This document shows positions 33,002 to 41,482 of a DNA stretch of 64,000 bases, piece after piece (the stretch's first letter is position 1; each line of letters starts with the position of its first letter). The position numbers and the translations under genes were made by a program. Source of the DNA: Clostridia bacterium (lineage in GTDB: Bacteria; Bacillota; Clostridia; Christensenellales; Aristaeellaceae); NCBI GenBank assembly GCA_017428385.1, contig JAFRQX010000046.1, positions 186,001 to 250,000 of the forward strand, read 5' to 3'. Under the pieces are notes generated by a model. That model had not been told where the DNA came from. It was given only the letters and a program-made list of their open reading frames with translations, and ran no database searches.

Positions 33002-34027
33002 TTATGGTTTAAGCCGGGCGCAGGATGCGCGCTCCACCAGTTCCCAGTCCGCGGTTTCCTGTTTGTTTTCGCCGCTGATCAGCAGCTGGACAGCCCGGGC
33101 ACCTGTGCGCTGCTGATATGTGTTGATACTGGTCAGCGGCGGATACAGATAGGGTGCGCAGAACAGGTTGTCGCAGCCGATCACAGACAGCTGATCCGGA
33201 ATGGAAAGACCGCGGTCACGCGCGGCGGCCATGCATCCCATGGCGACCAGGTCATTCAGGGCAATGACGGCGGTGGGCCAGTATTCCGGTTTCAGGGAAT
33301 CCAGCATCTGGTTCAGTGCGGCGCTGCCGGCTTCGGTTGTTCCTTTGCAATAGATCCGATAGGAAGCGGTATAGGGCAGGCGGGCATCCTTCAGCCCGTT
33401 CTCATATCCCACGTCCCGGCGCAGGGGATCCCGGTCTTCCTCAACACCGCCGATAAAGGCGATGCGCTCGTGGCCAAGGCCGGTCAGATACCGGACGACC
33501 TCCTGCATCATGGCGGCGGAGTTATTGGTAATGGCAGGGAAATCATAGGAGGGAGGCACACAGCCGATCAGGACCACCGGCATATACTGGCGCAGGTCAT
33601 GCAGGGCGGAAAGCACCTGCACGTCATGATCGGGCGGCAGATACTCAACACAGACGATCAATCCGTCCAGACGGCGTTCCGCCAGCATGGCGGCGGGATT
33701 GTATTCCCGGGTATCCAGACTGGACCAGGGAAAGAGGCTCATGGTATAGCCGAGCTTTCGGGCTTCCTCCTGGGCACCGGTAAAGATCATGGCGTAGTGG
33801 GGATTCAGCAGTTTAGGCAGGATAATTCCCAAGGAATGGGTGGTTTTGCTGGTCAGTCCCCTGGCAATGGAACTGGGCCGGTAATTCCGGCGGTCAATGA
33901 CATCCTGGACCTTTTTCCGGGTGGCTTCGGACACGTTTGCCTCCCCTCGCAGAACGCGGGAGACCGTGGCGATAGAAACTCCGGCTTCCGACGCAATGTC
34001 ATAGATCGTGACGCTTTCGCTGCTCAT
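33002..34027 (-). CDS. LacI-family transcriptional regulator (rhamnogalacturonan operon)
   Basis: This 341-residue protein is a full-length LacI/GalR regulator. The DNA-binding headpiece is VTIYDIASEAGVSIATVSRVLRG and the hinge is RRNYRPSSIARGL, followed by a two-lobed sensor domain. It is divergent from the GH105 gene. The intergenic region holds two copies of a palindromic site around TGTAAGCGCTA, one overlapping the GH105 promoter, so repression of that operon and of itself is very likely. The effector is probably an unsaturated rhamnogalacturonan disaccharide or its product, which is inference. Confidence 0.95.
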   Translation of the reverse strand: MSSESVTIYDIASEAGVSIATVSRVLRGEANVSEATRKKVQDVIDRRNYRPSSIARGLTSKTTHSLGIILPKLLNPHYAMIFTGAQEEARKLGYTMSLFPWSSLDTREYNPAAMLAERRLDGLIVCVEYLPPDHDVQVLSALHDLRQYMPVVLIGCVPPSYDFPAITNNSAAMMQEVVRYLTGLGHERIAFIGGVEEDRDPLRRDVGYENGLKDARLPYTASYRIYCKGTTEAGSAALNQMLDSLKPEYWPTAVIALNDLVAMGCMAAARDRGLSIPDQLSVIGCDNLFCAPYLYPPLTSINTYQQRTGARAVQLLISGENKQETADWELVERASCARLKP

Positions 34028-34082
34028 CGTATTCCCCCATACCTGATAGTCAGATTTATATGATTATAACACTTCATCGCTT

Positions 34083-34098
34083 ATGTAAGCGCTAACAT
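34083..34098. promoter_or_regulatory. LacI-type operator 1
   Basis: ATGTAAGCGCTAACAT is a near-perfect 16-bp palindrome with a central CG. It lies 56 bp upstream of the LacI gene start and 93 bp before operator 2. Confidence 0.85.
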
Positions 34099-34163
34099 TA
34101 TAACTAATATTTTCCATCTAATCAAGGTATAAATATCTATTTTGGCAATTTTTAAACATGATA

Positions 34164-34192
34164 TTGACATTTACAAAGGATATCTTTATACT
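34164..34192 (+). promoter_or_regulatory. Promoter of the GH105 operon
   Basis: TTGACA (34164-34169), a 17-bp spacer and TATACT (34187-34192) form a near-consensus sigma-A promoter, 42 bp before the GH105 start codon. The operator at 34191-34206 overlaps the end of the -10 box and the transcription start. Confidence 0.88.
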
Positions 34193-34206
34193 GTAAGCGC
34201 TATCAT
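34191..34206. promoter_or_regulatory. LacI-type operator 2 overlapping the promoter
   Basis: CTGTAAGCGCTATCAT shares the core TGTAAGCGCTA with operator 1. Its place over the start site explains repression by steric block, and the spacing of 108 bp between operators would also allow looping. Confidence 0.85.
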
Positions 34207-34234
34207 AAACAAGAAAACAAGCAGGTGATCATAC

Positions 34235-35296
34235 ATGGGTGAAACGTATCGACAGACAGCTGACCGGGTTCTGGGCATGCTGCAGCGGGCAGACGGGAAC
34301 GATCCTTCCCGCGGACATCTGACGATGAACAACTGGGAGTGGCCGACGGGTGTCGCCCTCTACGGCATCTATAAAACTTATCAGCAGAGCGGGGATCGTA
34401 CCGTGCTGGACTACCTGACCGGCTGGTACGACGATATGCTTTCCCGGGAAGAGAAGCCGCACCGCAATGTGAATACGGTGGCGCCGGTGCTGACGCTGAC
34501 CTGCCTGTATGATGAAACGAAGAACGAAAAGTATCTTCCTGAAATTGAAAGCTGGCTGGATTGGGTGCTGAATGAAATGCCCCGCACGGAATACGGCGGA
34601 CTGCAGCACTGCACGGTATGGAACAAGCATTACCAGCAGCTCTGGTGCGACACCCTTTTCATGGTCTGTCTCTTCCTGGCAAAGGCCGGCGTAGTGCTGA
34701 ACCGGCCGGAACTGATTGAGGAAGCGGAATATCAGTTCCTGATCCATATCCGGTATTTGCAGAACAAGGTGAACGGCCTGTTCTACCACGGATGGACGTT
34801 TGACCGGCGGCACAACTTTGCCGAAGCCTTCTGGGCCAGGGGGAATGCCTGGTTCACCGTATCTGCTATTGAGCTGTACGACATTACGAAGCGGGACAAC
34901 GCGGCCATGAGGCTGATCCGTTCCGCCTGGCTGGATCAGGTGCTGGCACTGTGGAAGTACCAGCGGGTGAACGGACTGTTCACGACGCTGATTGACGTGG
35001 AGGAAACCTACTGCGAAACCAGCGCCACCGCAGCGATTGCCTACGGCGTGCTGAAAGGCATCCGGCTGGGCTGGCTGCCGGAGGAACCCTACCAGCAGAT
35101 GGGAATGCTCTCCGCAAACGCTGTGCTGGGCCAGATTGATGAAACCGGCGCTGTGCAGGGCGTTTCCGGTGGCACCGGCATGGGGCATAACCTGCAGCAT
35201 TACAAGGACATTATTGTAACCCCGACGGCCTACGGACAGGGGCTGACCTTCCTGATGCTGACGGAGCTGATGATCCGGAACACACAGCCCGAATAA
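34235..35296 (+). CDS. Unsaturated rhamnogalacturonyl hydrolase (GH105)
   Basis: The 353-residue protein matches the YteR/YesR family, an (alpha/alpha)6 barrel that removes the unsaturated galacturonate from rhamnogalacturonan I disaccharides. The catalytic Asp corresponds to Asp139 in QLWCDTLFMVCLFLAKAG. Other family segments are FAEAFWARGNAWF and ETSATAAIAYGVLKGI. No signal peptide is present. It is the first gene of the operon behind a LacI-controlled promoter. Its products, rhamnose and deoxy-keto-uronate, are consumed by RhaM/RhaA/RhaB/RhaD and by KduI/KduD. Confidence 0.95.
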   Translation: MGETYRQTADRVLGMLQRADGNDPSRGHLTMNNWEWPTGVALYGIYKTYQQSGDRTVLDYLTGWYDDMLSREEKPHRNVNTVAPVLTLTCLYDETKNEKYLPEIESWLDWVLNEMPRTEYGGLQHCTVWNKHYQQLWCDTLFMVCLFLAKAGVVLNRPELIEEAEYQFLIHIRYLQNKVNGLFYHGWTFDRRHNFAEAFWARGNAWFTVSAIELYDITKRDNAAMRLIRSAWLDQVLALWKYQRVNGLFTTLIDVEETYCETSATAAIAYGVLKGIRLGWLPEEPYQQMGMLSANAVLGQIDETGAVQGVSGGTGMGHNLQHYKDIIVTPTAYGQGLTFLMLTELMIRNTQPE

Positions 35297-35317
35297 AGCG
35301 AGAAAGTGGAGAAACAC

Positions 35318-36274
35318 ATGACAACGAAAGCGATAGAGCGCCGTGCGATACACGGAACGGGAAAGCAATACTGGCGCAGGCTCGGCAATGAAGTCCGGCG
35401 GGACAAGTGGCTGTATTTTCTGCTGCTGCCCGGCCTGATCTATTTCATTGTGTTCAAGTATCTCCCCATGTTCGGGATCGTGATTGCCTTTGAAAACTAC
35501 GTCCCGTTCTCCGGCGTGCTGGGCAGCGAATGGGTCGGCCTCAAGTGGTTCAACAGCTTCTTCCGGTTTCCGGCATGGCTGACCTACCTGAAGAATACGC
35601 TGATCCTTTCCCTGATGAACATTGTGTTCTTCTTCCCGGCACCGATTATCCTGGCACTGCTGCTCAATGAAATGCGCAAACTGCGCTACAAGAAACTGCT
35701 GCAGACATTCCTGTATGTGCCGCATTTCATTTCCATCGTGATTGTCGTATCCATCACCTTCGTGATGTTCGGACCTTCCGGAATAGTGTACAAGGCAACT
35801 CAGAACCTGCTGGGACACGCCATCAACTACATGGGATCGCCGGATACCTTCCGCTGGATGATTATCGGCCAGACGATCTGGAAGGAAACCGGGTGGGGCA
35901 CCATCATTTTCCTGGCAGCCCTGACCAATGTGGATACCCAGCTGTACGAGGCGGCCATGGTGGACGGCGCCGGACGGCTCCGCCGCCTGTGGCACATCAC
36001 CCTGCCGGCTATCCGTTCCACCATCGTGCTGATGCTGATCCTGCGGATGGGCAGCATGCTGGATACCGGTTACGACCACCTGATCCTGATGGCAAACCCG
36101 CTGAACCGTTCCGCCAGCCAGACGCTGGACGTGTTCGTCTACCAGCAGGGTATCCAGCAGGGACAGTTCAGCTATGCTTCCGCCATCGGCCTGATGAAGT
36201 CCATCGTGAGTGTGACACTCGTGCTTGGCTCCAACAAGATTGCCCACCTGCTCGGCGAGCAGGGGCTGTACTGA
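35318..36274 (+). CDS. ABC sugar importer, permease (LplB/YteP-like)
   Basis: This 318-residue permease has an EAA loop reading QLYEAAMVDGAGRLRRLWHITLPAI and the LplB-type first membrane segment (LYFLLLPGLIYFIVFKYLPMFG). The GTG at 35306 is in frame, but the GGAG motif at 35308 is spaced for ATG 35318. It is the second gene of the GH105 operon and begins a second complete importer similar in type to the minus-strand one at 27.8-31.5 kb. Confidence 0.94.
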   Translation: MTTKAIERRAIHGTGKQYWRRLGNEVRRDKWLYFLLLPGLIYFIVFKYLPMFGIVIAFENYVPFSGVLGSEWVGLKWFNSFFRFPAWLTYLKNTLILSLMNIVFFFPAPIILALLLNEMRKLRYKKLLQTFLYVPHFISIVIVVSITFVMFGPSGIVYKATQNLLGHAINYMGSPDTFRWMIIGQTIWKETGWGTIIFLAALTNVDTQLYEAAMVDGAGRLRRLWHITLPAIRSTIVLMLILRMGSMLDTGYDHLILMANPLNRSASQTLDVFVYQQGIQQGQFSYASAIGLMKSIVSVTLVLGSNKIAHLLGEQGLY

Positions 36275-36287
36275 GGAGGGAACCGGC

Positions 36288-37253
36288 ATGAAGAAAAAGC
36301 AGATGCCCGAAAGCATCATCATCAACGGCAAGGACATCACGAAGATGAAGATCTCCAGCGGTCCGGTCGGCCAGAATGCCACGCTGGGCAGCAGGATCTT
36401 CGACGTGATGAACTACCTGATTGTTACCCTGATTGCCCTGACGACGCTGTTCCCCTTCATCTACATTATCAGCGCGTCCTTTGCCACGGAATATGAAATC
36501 ACAACCCGGCCGATGTTCATCATCCCGCAGGATGTGACCCTGAACGCTTACAAGTTTATCTTCTCCTCAAACAAAATCCTGCAGGGTTTCCGCAATTCGA
36601 TTTTCATCACCGTCTGCGGTACGGCCATCAACCTGTTTTTCACGGTGACCATGGCCTATGCCCTGTCCAAGAAGCGGCTGCGCGGACGGAACTTCTTCCT
36701 GAATATGGTCATCATCTCCATGTTCTTTTCCGGCGGCATGATCCCGGGCTATATCATCATCGCCAACGTCCTGAACCTGAAGAATACCTTCTGGGCCGTA
36801 CTGCTGCCCGGGGCGATCTCCTCCTATAACCTGATGATCGTCAAGAATTTCTTCCAGGGGATTCCCCAGGAACTGGAGGAATCTGCGGCCATCGACGGCA
36901 GCACCGATATCGGAATCCTGTGGAAGATTGTACTTCCGCTTTCCCTGCCCGTGCTGGCTACCTTCGGCCTGTTCTATGCCGTGGGTCACTGGAACGCCTA
37001 TTTCGGTGCCATGATCTATATGACCGGCGCCAAGGAAAAGTGGCCGCTGCAGGTGCTGCTGCGGGAGCTGATCATCCTGGCCAACGGCTCCGCAGGTGAT
37101 ATCACCAACATGGATCCGGAATTCATCCAGCCCCCGGAACAGTCCGTCAAGATGGCGGTTATTGTGGTTTCCACCGTGCCGATCATGTGCGTCTATCCCT
37201 TCCTGCAGAAGTATTTCGTGAAGGGTGTTATGGTCGGCGCACTAAAAGGATGA
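36288..37253 (+). CDS. ABC sugar importer, permease (YtcP/LplC-like)
   Basis: The 321-residue partner permease has an EAA loop reading ELEESAAIDGSTDIGILWKIVLPLS. Its C-terminal tail QKYFVKGVMVGALKG is nearly the same as in the permease at 29593. The frame is open further upstream inside the previous gene, but GAGGAGGG directly before ATG 36288 fixes the start. It lies 13 bp after the first permease gene. Confidence 0.94.
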   Translation: MKKKQMPESIIINGKDITKMKISSGPVGQNATLGSRIFDVMNYLIVTLIALTTLFPFIYIISASFATEYEITTRPMFIIPQDVTLNAYKFIFSSNKILQGFRNSIFITVCGTAINLFFTVTMAYALSKKRLRGRNFFLNMVIISMFFSGGMIPGYIIIANVLNLKNTFWAVLLPGAISSYNLMIVKNFFQGIPQELEESAAIDGSTDIGILWKIVLPLSLPVLATFGLFYAVGHWNAYFGAMIYMTGAKEKWPLQVLLRELIILANGSAGDITNMDPEFIQPPEQSVKMAVIVVSTVPIMCVYPFLQKYFVKGVMVGALKG

Positions 37254-37330
37254 ACCTCTTTCCAAAGGTTGTCCGCAGCGCTGGGTAACGCTGCTGAATG
37301 ATATCAATTATTTATAAGGAGGAAATACCC

Positions 37331-38839
37331 ATGAAGAAACTGGTCTCTGTTCTCCTGGCGCTGCTGCTTGCCCTCGGCATGATGAGCTTCGCCTCTGCGG
37401 ATGAACCCCTTGTGGTCACCGTGCTGCTGCCCGAATTCACGATGGACGTGGATTTTGTGGCGGAGAATAACCCCATCCTGGACGCGATTGAGGAAGCAAC
37501 CGGCGTTCGCCTCCAGATCACCTGGGCTCCGAACGAAAACTATGGTGATATCCTGAATACCACCATGGCGGACAAGGATCTGCCGATGCTGATTGCCGCG
37601 ACCGACGCGCGCAGCCCGCTGATCATGAACTCCGCCCGCGCAGGCGCTTTCTGGGATCTGACCGATTACGTCTCCGACGCGGAAAACTATCCGAACCTGG
37701 CCCTTGGTGACAGCCAGATCTACAACAACATCTCCGTGGACGGCCGCGTATACGGTATCTATCGTACCCGCAACTATCCCCGCGGCGGTGCTTACTACCG
37801 CTCCGATATCGCCAAGGAAGTCGGCTTCGACAAGGAAGTCAAGACCCTGGACGACCTGACCGAGCTGGCTGAAGCGCTGGCCAAGTACAGCGATGACACC
37901 TATGCCCTGAATATCTGCTCCTACACTGCCGGCACGATCAGCTTCATCACCGTGGCTTACGGCGCTCCCAACAACTGGGGTGTTGACGAGAACGGCAACA
38001 TCTATCCCGCACATCTGTCTCCCGCTTACCTGGAAGGCCTGAACTGGCTGCGCCATCTGTATGAAATCGGCGGCATCGACCCCAACTTCGCACAGATCTC
38101 CACCAACGACTGGAATGACATCGAGCGCACCAACAAGGCGTTCATGCGGTTTGACTGCCTGGACAATGCCTACCGTCAGCAGGAATGGTTTGAGAACAAT
38201 GTGGAAGGCGTTACCGAAACGATCTTCGCACAGGTCGGACCGCTGGCCAAGGCTGACGGCTCCATCACCATCTGGCCCCAGAACCCTGGCTTCTCCGGTG
38301 AAATCCTGGTGACCAAGTCCGTTAAGGCGGAAGACATGGAAAAGGTCATGAAGTTCCTTGACTGGTGCAACAGCGACGCCGGTATCTCCATGCTGAACCT
38401 GGGCGTTGAAAACGTGACCTACTGGATGGGTGATGACGGATACCGCATTGATATTTCCAAGCTGCCCGAAGAAGAGTACAATGAAAAGAGCAACGCGGGC
38501 AAACAGTTCCTGCATGACCTGAACCAGCTGAACATGGGCGTTTCCTATCATGCGGTGGAACCCGCCATGAAGCTGAGCGAGTCCCGTCAGCGCTTTGCTG
38601 ACCTGAACGTGGAACTGGCTCCCTACGCGGTGCTGGATCCCTGCTATCCGCTGGTCAGCCAGACCAACATCGACTACGGCGCCCAGCTGAGCCCCATCAT
38701 CTCTGACGCGGCTGTGCAGTACATTGCCGGCATCATTGATGAAGCCGGACTCCGCGCTGCATGGGCAGACTGGGCCGCACAGGGCGGAGACGCCATGACC
38801 CAGGAGTACAACGAAGCTTATCACGCTGCTCAGCAGTAA
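37331..38839 (+). CDS. ABC sugar importer, solute-binding protein
   Basis: This 502-residue exported protein starts with a signal peptide (MKKLVSVLLALLLALGMMSFASA) and continues as a long LplA/YtcQ-type binding protein (NPILDAIEEATGVRLQITWAPNE; VAYGAPNNWGVDENGNIYPAH). The ribosome binding site AAGGAGG at 37317-37323 selects ATG 37331. It is probably the pectic-oligosaccharide receptor of the GH105 operon. A GC-rich hairpin follows at 38857, so downstream enzyme genes may be expressed at a lower level. Confidence 0.92.
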   Translation: MKKLVSVLLALLLALGMMSFASADEPLVVTVLLPEFTMDVDFVAENNPILDAIEEATGVRLQITWAPNENYGDILNTTMADKDLPMLIAATDARSPLIMNSARAGAFWDLTDYVSDAENYPNLALGDSQIYNNISVDGRVYGIYRTRNYPRGGAYYRSDIAKEVGFDKEVKTLDDLTELAEALAKYSDDTYALNICSYTAGTISFITVAYGAPNNWGVDENGNIYPAHLSPAYLEGLNWLRHLYEIGGIDPNFAQISTNDWNDIERTNKAFMRFDCLDNAYRQQEWFENNVEGVTETIFAQVGPLAKADGSITIWPQNPGFSGEILVTKSVKAEDMEKVMKFLDWCNSDAGISMLNLGVENVTYWMGDDGYRIDISKLPEEEYNEKSNAGKQFLHDLNQLNMGVSYHAVEPAMKLSESRQRFADLNVELAPYAVLDPCYPLVSQTNIDYGAQLSPIISDAAVQYIAGIIDEAGLRAAWADWAAQGGDAMTQEYNEAYHAAQQ

Positions 38840-38856
38840 TCTCTGAAACGCATTCC

Positions 38857-38890
38857 GGGGCTGCCGCAGATGCGGCAGCCCCTCCCTTCA
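38857..38890 (+). terminator. Attenuator-like hairpin after the binding-protein gene
   Basis: GGGGCTGCCGC (38857-38867) pairs with GCGGCAGCCCC (38872-38882) around AGAT, followed by TCCCTT. The weak T-tract suggests partial termination or transcript stabilisation. Confidence 0.6.
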
Positions 38891-38918
38891 TGAGAAGGAA
38901 CATCACAGGAGGCAGACG

Positions 38919-39719
38919 ATGAACCGGATTTATTGCTGCTTTCCCGGCGGAAAGCATAAAGCCCTGACCCTGAGCTATGACGACGGACGCACGCAGGACC
39001 GCCGCCTGGTGGACATTTTCAACCGGAACGGGATCAAAGGAACTTTCCATCTGAACAGCGGGTTGTTTGACAGGGGAGACAGGGTCCTGCCGGAGGAGAT
39101 TTCCACCCTGTACGCAGGACATGAAGTAGCCTGCCATACCGTGACCCATCCAACCATTGCCCGCTGCCCCCTGCCGGAAGTGGCGCAGGAGGTGCTGGCA
39201 GACCGTAAATTCCTGGAGAAACAGACAGGATATCCTGTACGGGGCCTCAGTTATCCGAACGGTTCCGTGACCCGGGATATCGAGAAACTTCTCCCATCCC
39301 TGGGAATCCGCTATTCCCGGGTGGTGGGCTCTTCGGACAGCTTTGCGCTGCCGGAAAACCCCTACCGCTGGCAGGCGACCTGCCACCACAATCACAGGCT
39401 GCTGGAGCTTGGAGAACAGTTCCTGGACCTATACAAAAAGCAGTATCTGTACCTGATGTACGTCTGGGGACACAGCTATGAATTTGACGATAAAGACAAC
39501 TGGGACCTGATGGAAGAATTCTGCGCCATGATGGGCGGGAAGGCTGATATCTGGTACTGTACCAATATAGAGTTCATGGACTGCATGGACGATTTCGCCC
39601 ACCTGCAGTTTGCGGCGGACAACAGCTTCGTTTTCAATCCCAATGCACGGGATTGCTGGATTGCGGTCAATGACGGGATGATTGTATGCGTTCCCGCCGG
39701 CAAGACCGTAACGCTATAA
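38919..39719 (+). CDS. Polysaccharide deacetylase-like protein (CE4/NodB), cytoplasmic
   Basis: The 266-residue protein has the CE4 metal-site motifs: SYDDG at residues 19-23 and HTVTH at 73-77. It lacks a signal peptide, which sets it apart from the usual cell-wall or chitin deacetylases and from the second deacetylase at 45917. It lies inside the rhamnogalacturonan operon, followed by a lyase-like gene and two acetylesterase-like genes, so deacetylation of imported acetylated pectic oligosaccharides is a reasonable guess. Residues after about 230 form a short tail I cannot assign. Confidence 0.85.
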   Translation: MNRIYCCFPGGKHKALTLSYDDGRTQDRRLVDIFNRNGIKGTFHLNSGLFDRGDRVLPEEISTLYAGHEVACHTVTHPTIARCPLPEVAQEVLADRKFLEKQTGYPVRGLSYPNGSVTRDIEKLLPSLGIRYSRVVGSSDSFALPENPYRWQATCHHNHRLLELGEQFLDLYKKQYLYLMYVWGHSYEFDDKDNWDLMEEFCAMMGGKADIWYCTNIEFMDCMDDFAHLQFAADNSFVFNPNARDCWIAVNDGMIVCVPAGKTVTL

Positions 39720-39738
39720 CACAGGAGGACCTGAAAAT

Positions 39739-40800
39739 ATGGAAATCTATCGCGATCCGGTTACGGGCTATGAAATCCGGCGCTACGCCAACGGCCCTGA
39801 AAGAAATGCCAAACTGTACTTCACCTGCGAGAATTTCTCCGTGGATGACAAATACTTCTTCTTCATGAAGCAGCAGCTGGAAGGAAAGACCGACGGCGGA
39901 TGCTACCGGGCCAATGTGGAAACCGGTGAAATCGACCGGGTGACGGATTACTCCTTCCGGGGCTTTGCCACGGACCGGGAAAAGAATATCGGCTACACCT
40001 GCAAAAACGAGACGGAAGTGTATGCCGTGGATCTGGCCACCAATGAAATGACGAAGATCGGCGATCTGCCGAAGGGCGGCCAGATTACGGGCCACCTGAC
40101 GGCATCCGCTTCAGGCCGGATCGCCTGCAGCTATCACCTGGCGAACAAGTATTACGGCCTGGTGATCATGGATCCCGGAAAGGAAGCGGAAGTGGTCTAC
40201 CAGAGCGATTACCGCCTGGGCCACGCACAGATCTGCCCGTCGGATGAGAACCTGATTTTCTATATCCACGAGACGGAAGGAGACGCCTTCCAGCGTACCT
40301 GGATGTTTGACGTGAAGGAACGGTATGTGCGTCCCTACTACGTGGAGCATCCCAGCGAGTGGATCACCCATGAGGTGTGGTCTTCCGACGGTACGGAAAT
40401 GGCGCTGATGAAGCTGGATCCTGCCGGATTTGTGGACGGCAGCAAGGGAGAATTCCATACCGGCAACATCATCATCGGCGATAAGGACGGACGGCATTTT
40501 GACATCGCTGCGCAAAGCATGCAGATCCTCCATCCCTGCATCAGCCGGGATCACAAGTGGCTGTGTGCCGACCGGATCAGCTACCTGGGTACCACGGTCC
40601 AGGAGGGTGTGGTTCTCTTTGAACGGGCCACCGGCAAATCGAAGTTCATTGCTTCCACCGGCAGCTGCAAGACCGGTGCGGATCACCAGCATCCTTCCTT
40701 CAACCGCAGGGGAGACCAGATCCTCTTCTCCAATCCCGATGAGAACGGGGTGGGACAGGTCTGCGTGATTGACCTGAAACAGGTCTGGCAGGACTGGTAA
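39739..40800 (+). CDS. Oligogalacturonate lyase-like beta-propeller protein (PL22-like)
   Basis: The 353-residue protein is built of repeating propeller blades and carries segments like those of oligogalacturonate lyase (PL22): LGHAQICPSDENLIFYIHE, HEVWSSDGTEMAL, ILHPCISRDHKWLCAD and ADHQHPSFNRRGDQILFS. The last holds a Gln-His pair like that near the manganese site of that family. PL22 enzymes convert unsaturated digalacturonate to two deoxy-keto-uronate molecules, the KduI substrate, in the cytoplasm, and no signal peptide is seen here. It is slightly shorter than typical PL22 proteins (about 385 residues) and the N-terminus differs, so the specificity could be for a rhamnogalacturonan end instead. 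Confidence 0.68.
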   Translation: MEIYRDPVTGYEIRRYANGPERNAKLYFTCENFSVDDKYFFFMKQQLEGKTDGGCYRANVETGEIDRVTDYSFRGFATDREKNIGYTCKNETEVYAVDLATNEMTKIGDLPKGGQITGHLTASASGRIACSYHLANKYYGLVIMDPGKEAEVVYQSDYRLGHAQICPSDENLIFYIHETEGDAFQRTWMFDVKERYVRPYYVEHPSEWITHEVWSSDGTEMALMKLDPAGFVDGSKGEFHTGNIIIGDKDGRHFDIAAQSMQILHPCISRDHKWLCADRISYLGTTVQEGVVLFERATGKSKFIASTGSCKTGADHQHPSFNRRGDQILFSNPDENGVGQVCVIDLKQVWQDW

Positions 40801-40804
40801 GCCT

Positions 40805-41461
40805 ATGGCTGCAATTTATATCATCGGCGACTCCACGGTGGAGGATAACAAACCGCCGTTCCGCGGCTGGGGATGGGCGCTGCCGAAATATGTGAAGGAA
40901 GGCGTGGAGGTGCGAAACCATGCGCTTTCCGGCTGCAGCACCCGCAGCTTCCGGGCGGAAGGCCTCTGGGATCCGGTGGAGAAAGGACTGTCCGCAGGGG
41001 ATCTCCTGCTGATCCAGTTCGGCCATAACGATGAAAAGGATGACGAGCGCCATACAGATCCGGATACCACCTATCCGGAAAACCTGTGGCGTTACTGCGA
41101 AGCCGCGCTGGAACGCGGCGCATATCCCGTACTGCTGACGCCTGTTTCCCGCCGGTTCTTTGTGGGCGGCGGCGCCATGCTGTACACCCACGGGGAATAT
41201 CCCCGGGCGGTACGGAAACTGGCGGAAGAAAAGAATGTTCCCCTGATCGACCTGAAAAAAGACAGCCGGGAACTGTATCTTTCCCTGGGAGAGGAAAAGA
41301 CGGCGGAGCTCTTTGTCCGGCTTGCACCCGGGGAAAACCCGGACTTCCCGGAAGGACATGACGACAAAACCCATTTCAACGCATACGGTGCGGAGAAGAT
41401 CTGCGCCCTGGTAGCAGACGGCATGCGGCGCATCCCGGTCTGCGTTCCGTTCCTGAAATAA
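40805..41461 (+). CDS. Rhamnogalacturonan acetylesterase-like protein (SGNH/CE12) 1
   Basis: The 218-residue SGNH hydrolase has block I as IIGDSTVED (Ser10), block III as GHND and block V as DDKTHFNAYGAE (Asp187, His190). This is the layout of CE12 rhamnogalacturonan acetylesterases (RhgT/YesY). It removes acetyl groups from galacturonate residues of rhamnogalacturonan I. No signal peptide is present. It begins 4 bp after the propeller gene and has a weak ribosome binding site, which suggests translational coupling. A paralogue follows at 42338. Confidence 0.88.
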   Translation: MAAIYIIGDSTVEDNKPPFRGWGWALPKYVKEGVEVRNHALSGCSTRSFRAEGLWDPVEKGLSAGDLLLIQFGHNDEKDDERHTDPDTTYPENLWRYCEAALERGAYPVLLTPVSRRFFVGGGAMLYTHGEYPRAVRKLAEEKNVPLIDLKKDSRELYLSLGEEKTAELFVRLAPGENPDFPEGHDDKTHFNAYGAEKICALVADGMRRIPVCVPFLK

Positions 41462-41482
41462 CCGCGACAGCCGGAGGTATTC

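Noticed and set aside
31817..34063. Plus-strand open frame of 748 codons
   Set aside because: It is the antisense shadow of the AraC, rhaM and LacI genes; its translation has no family features and no ribosome binding site.
34229..36382. Minus-strand open frame of 717 codons
   Set aside because: It lies antisense to GH105 and a permease, both of which have clear motifs. The His/Gln-rich translation is typical of a shadow frame in GC-rich DNA.
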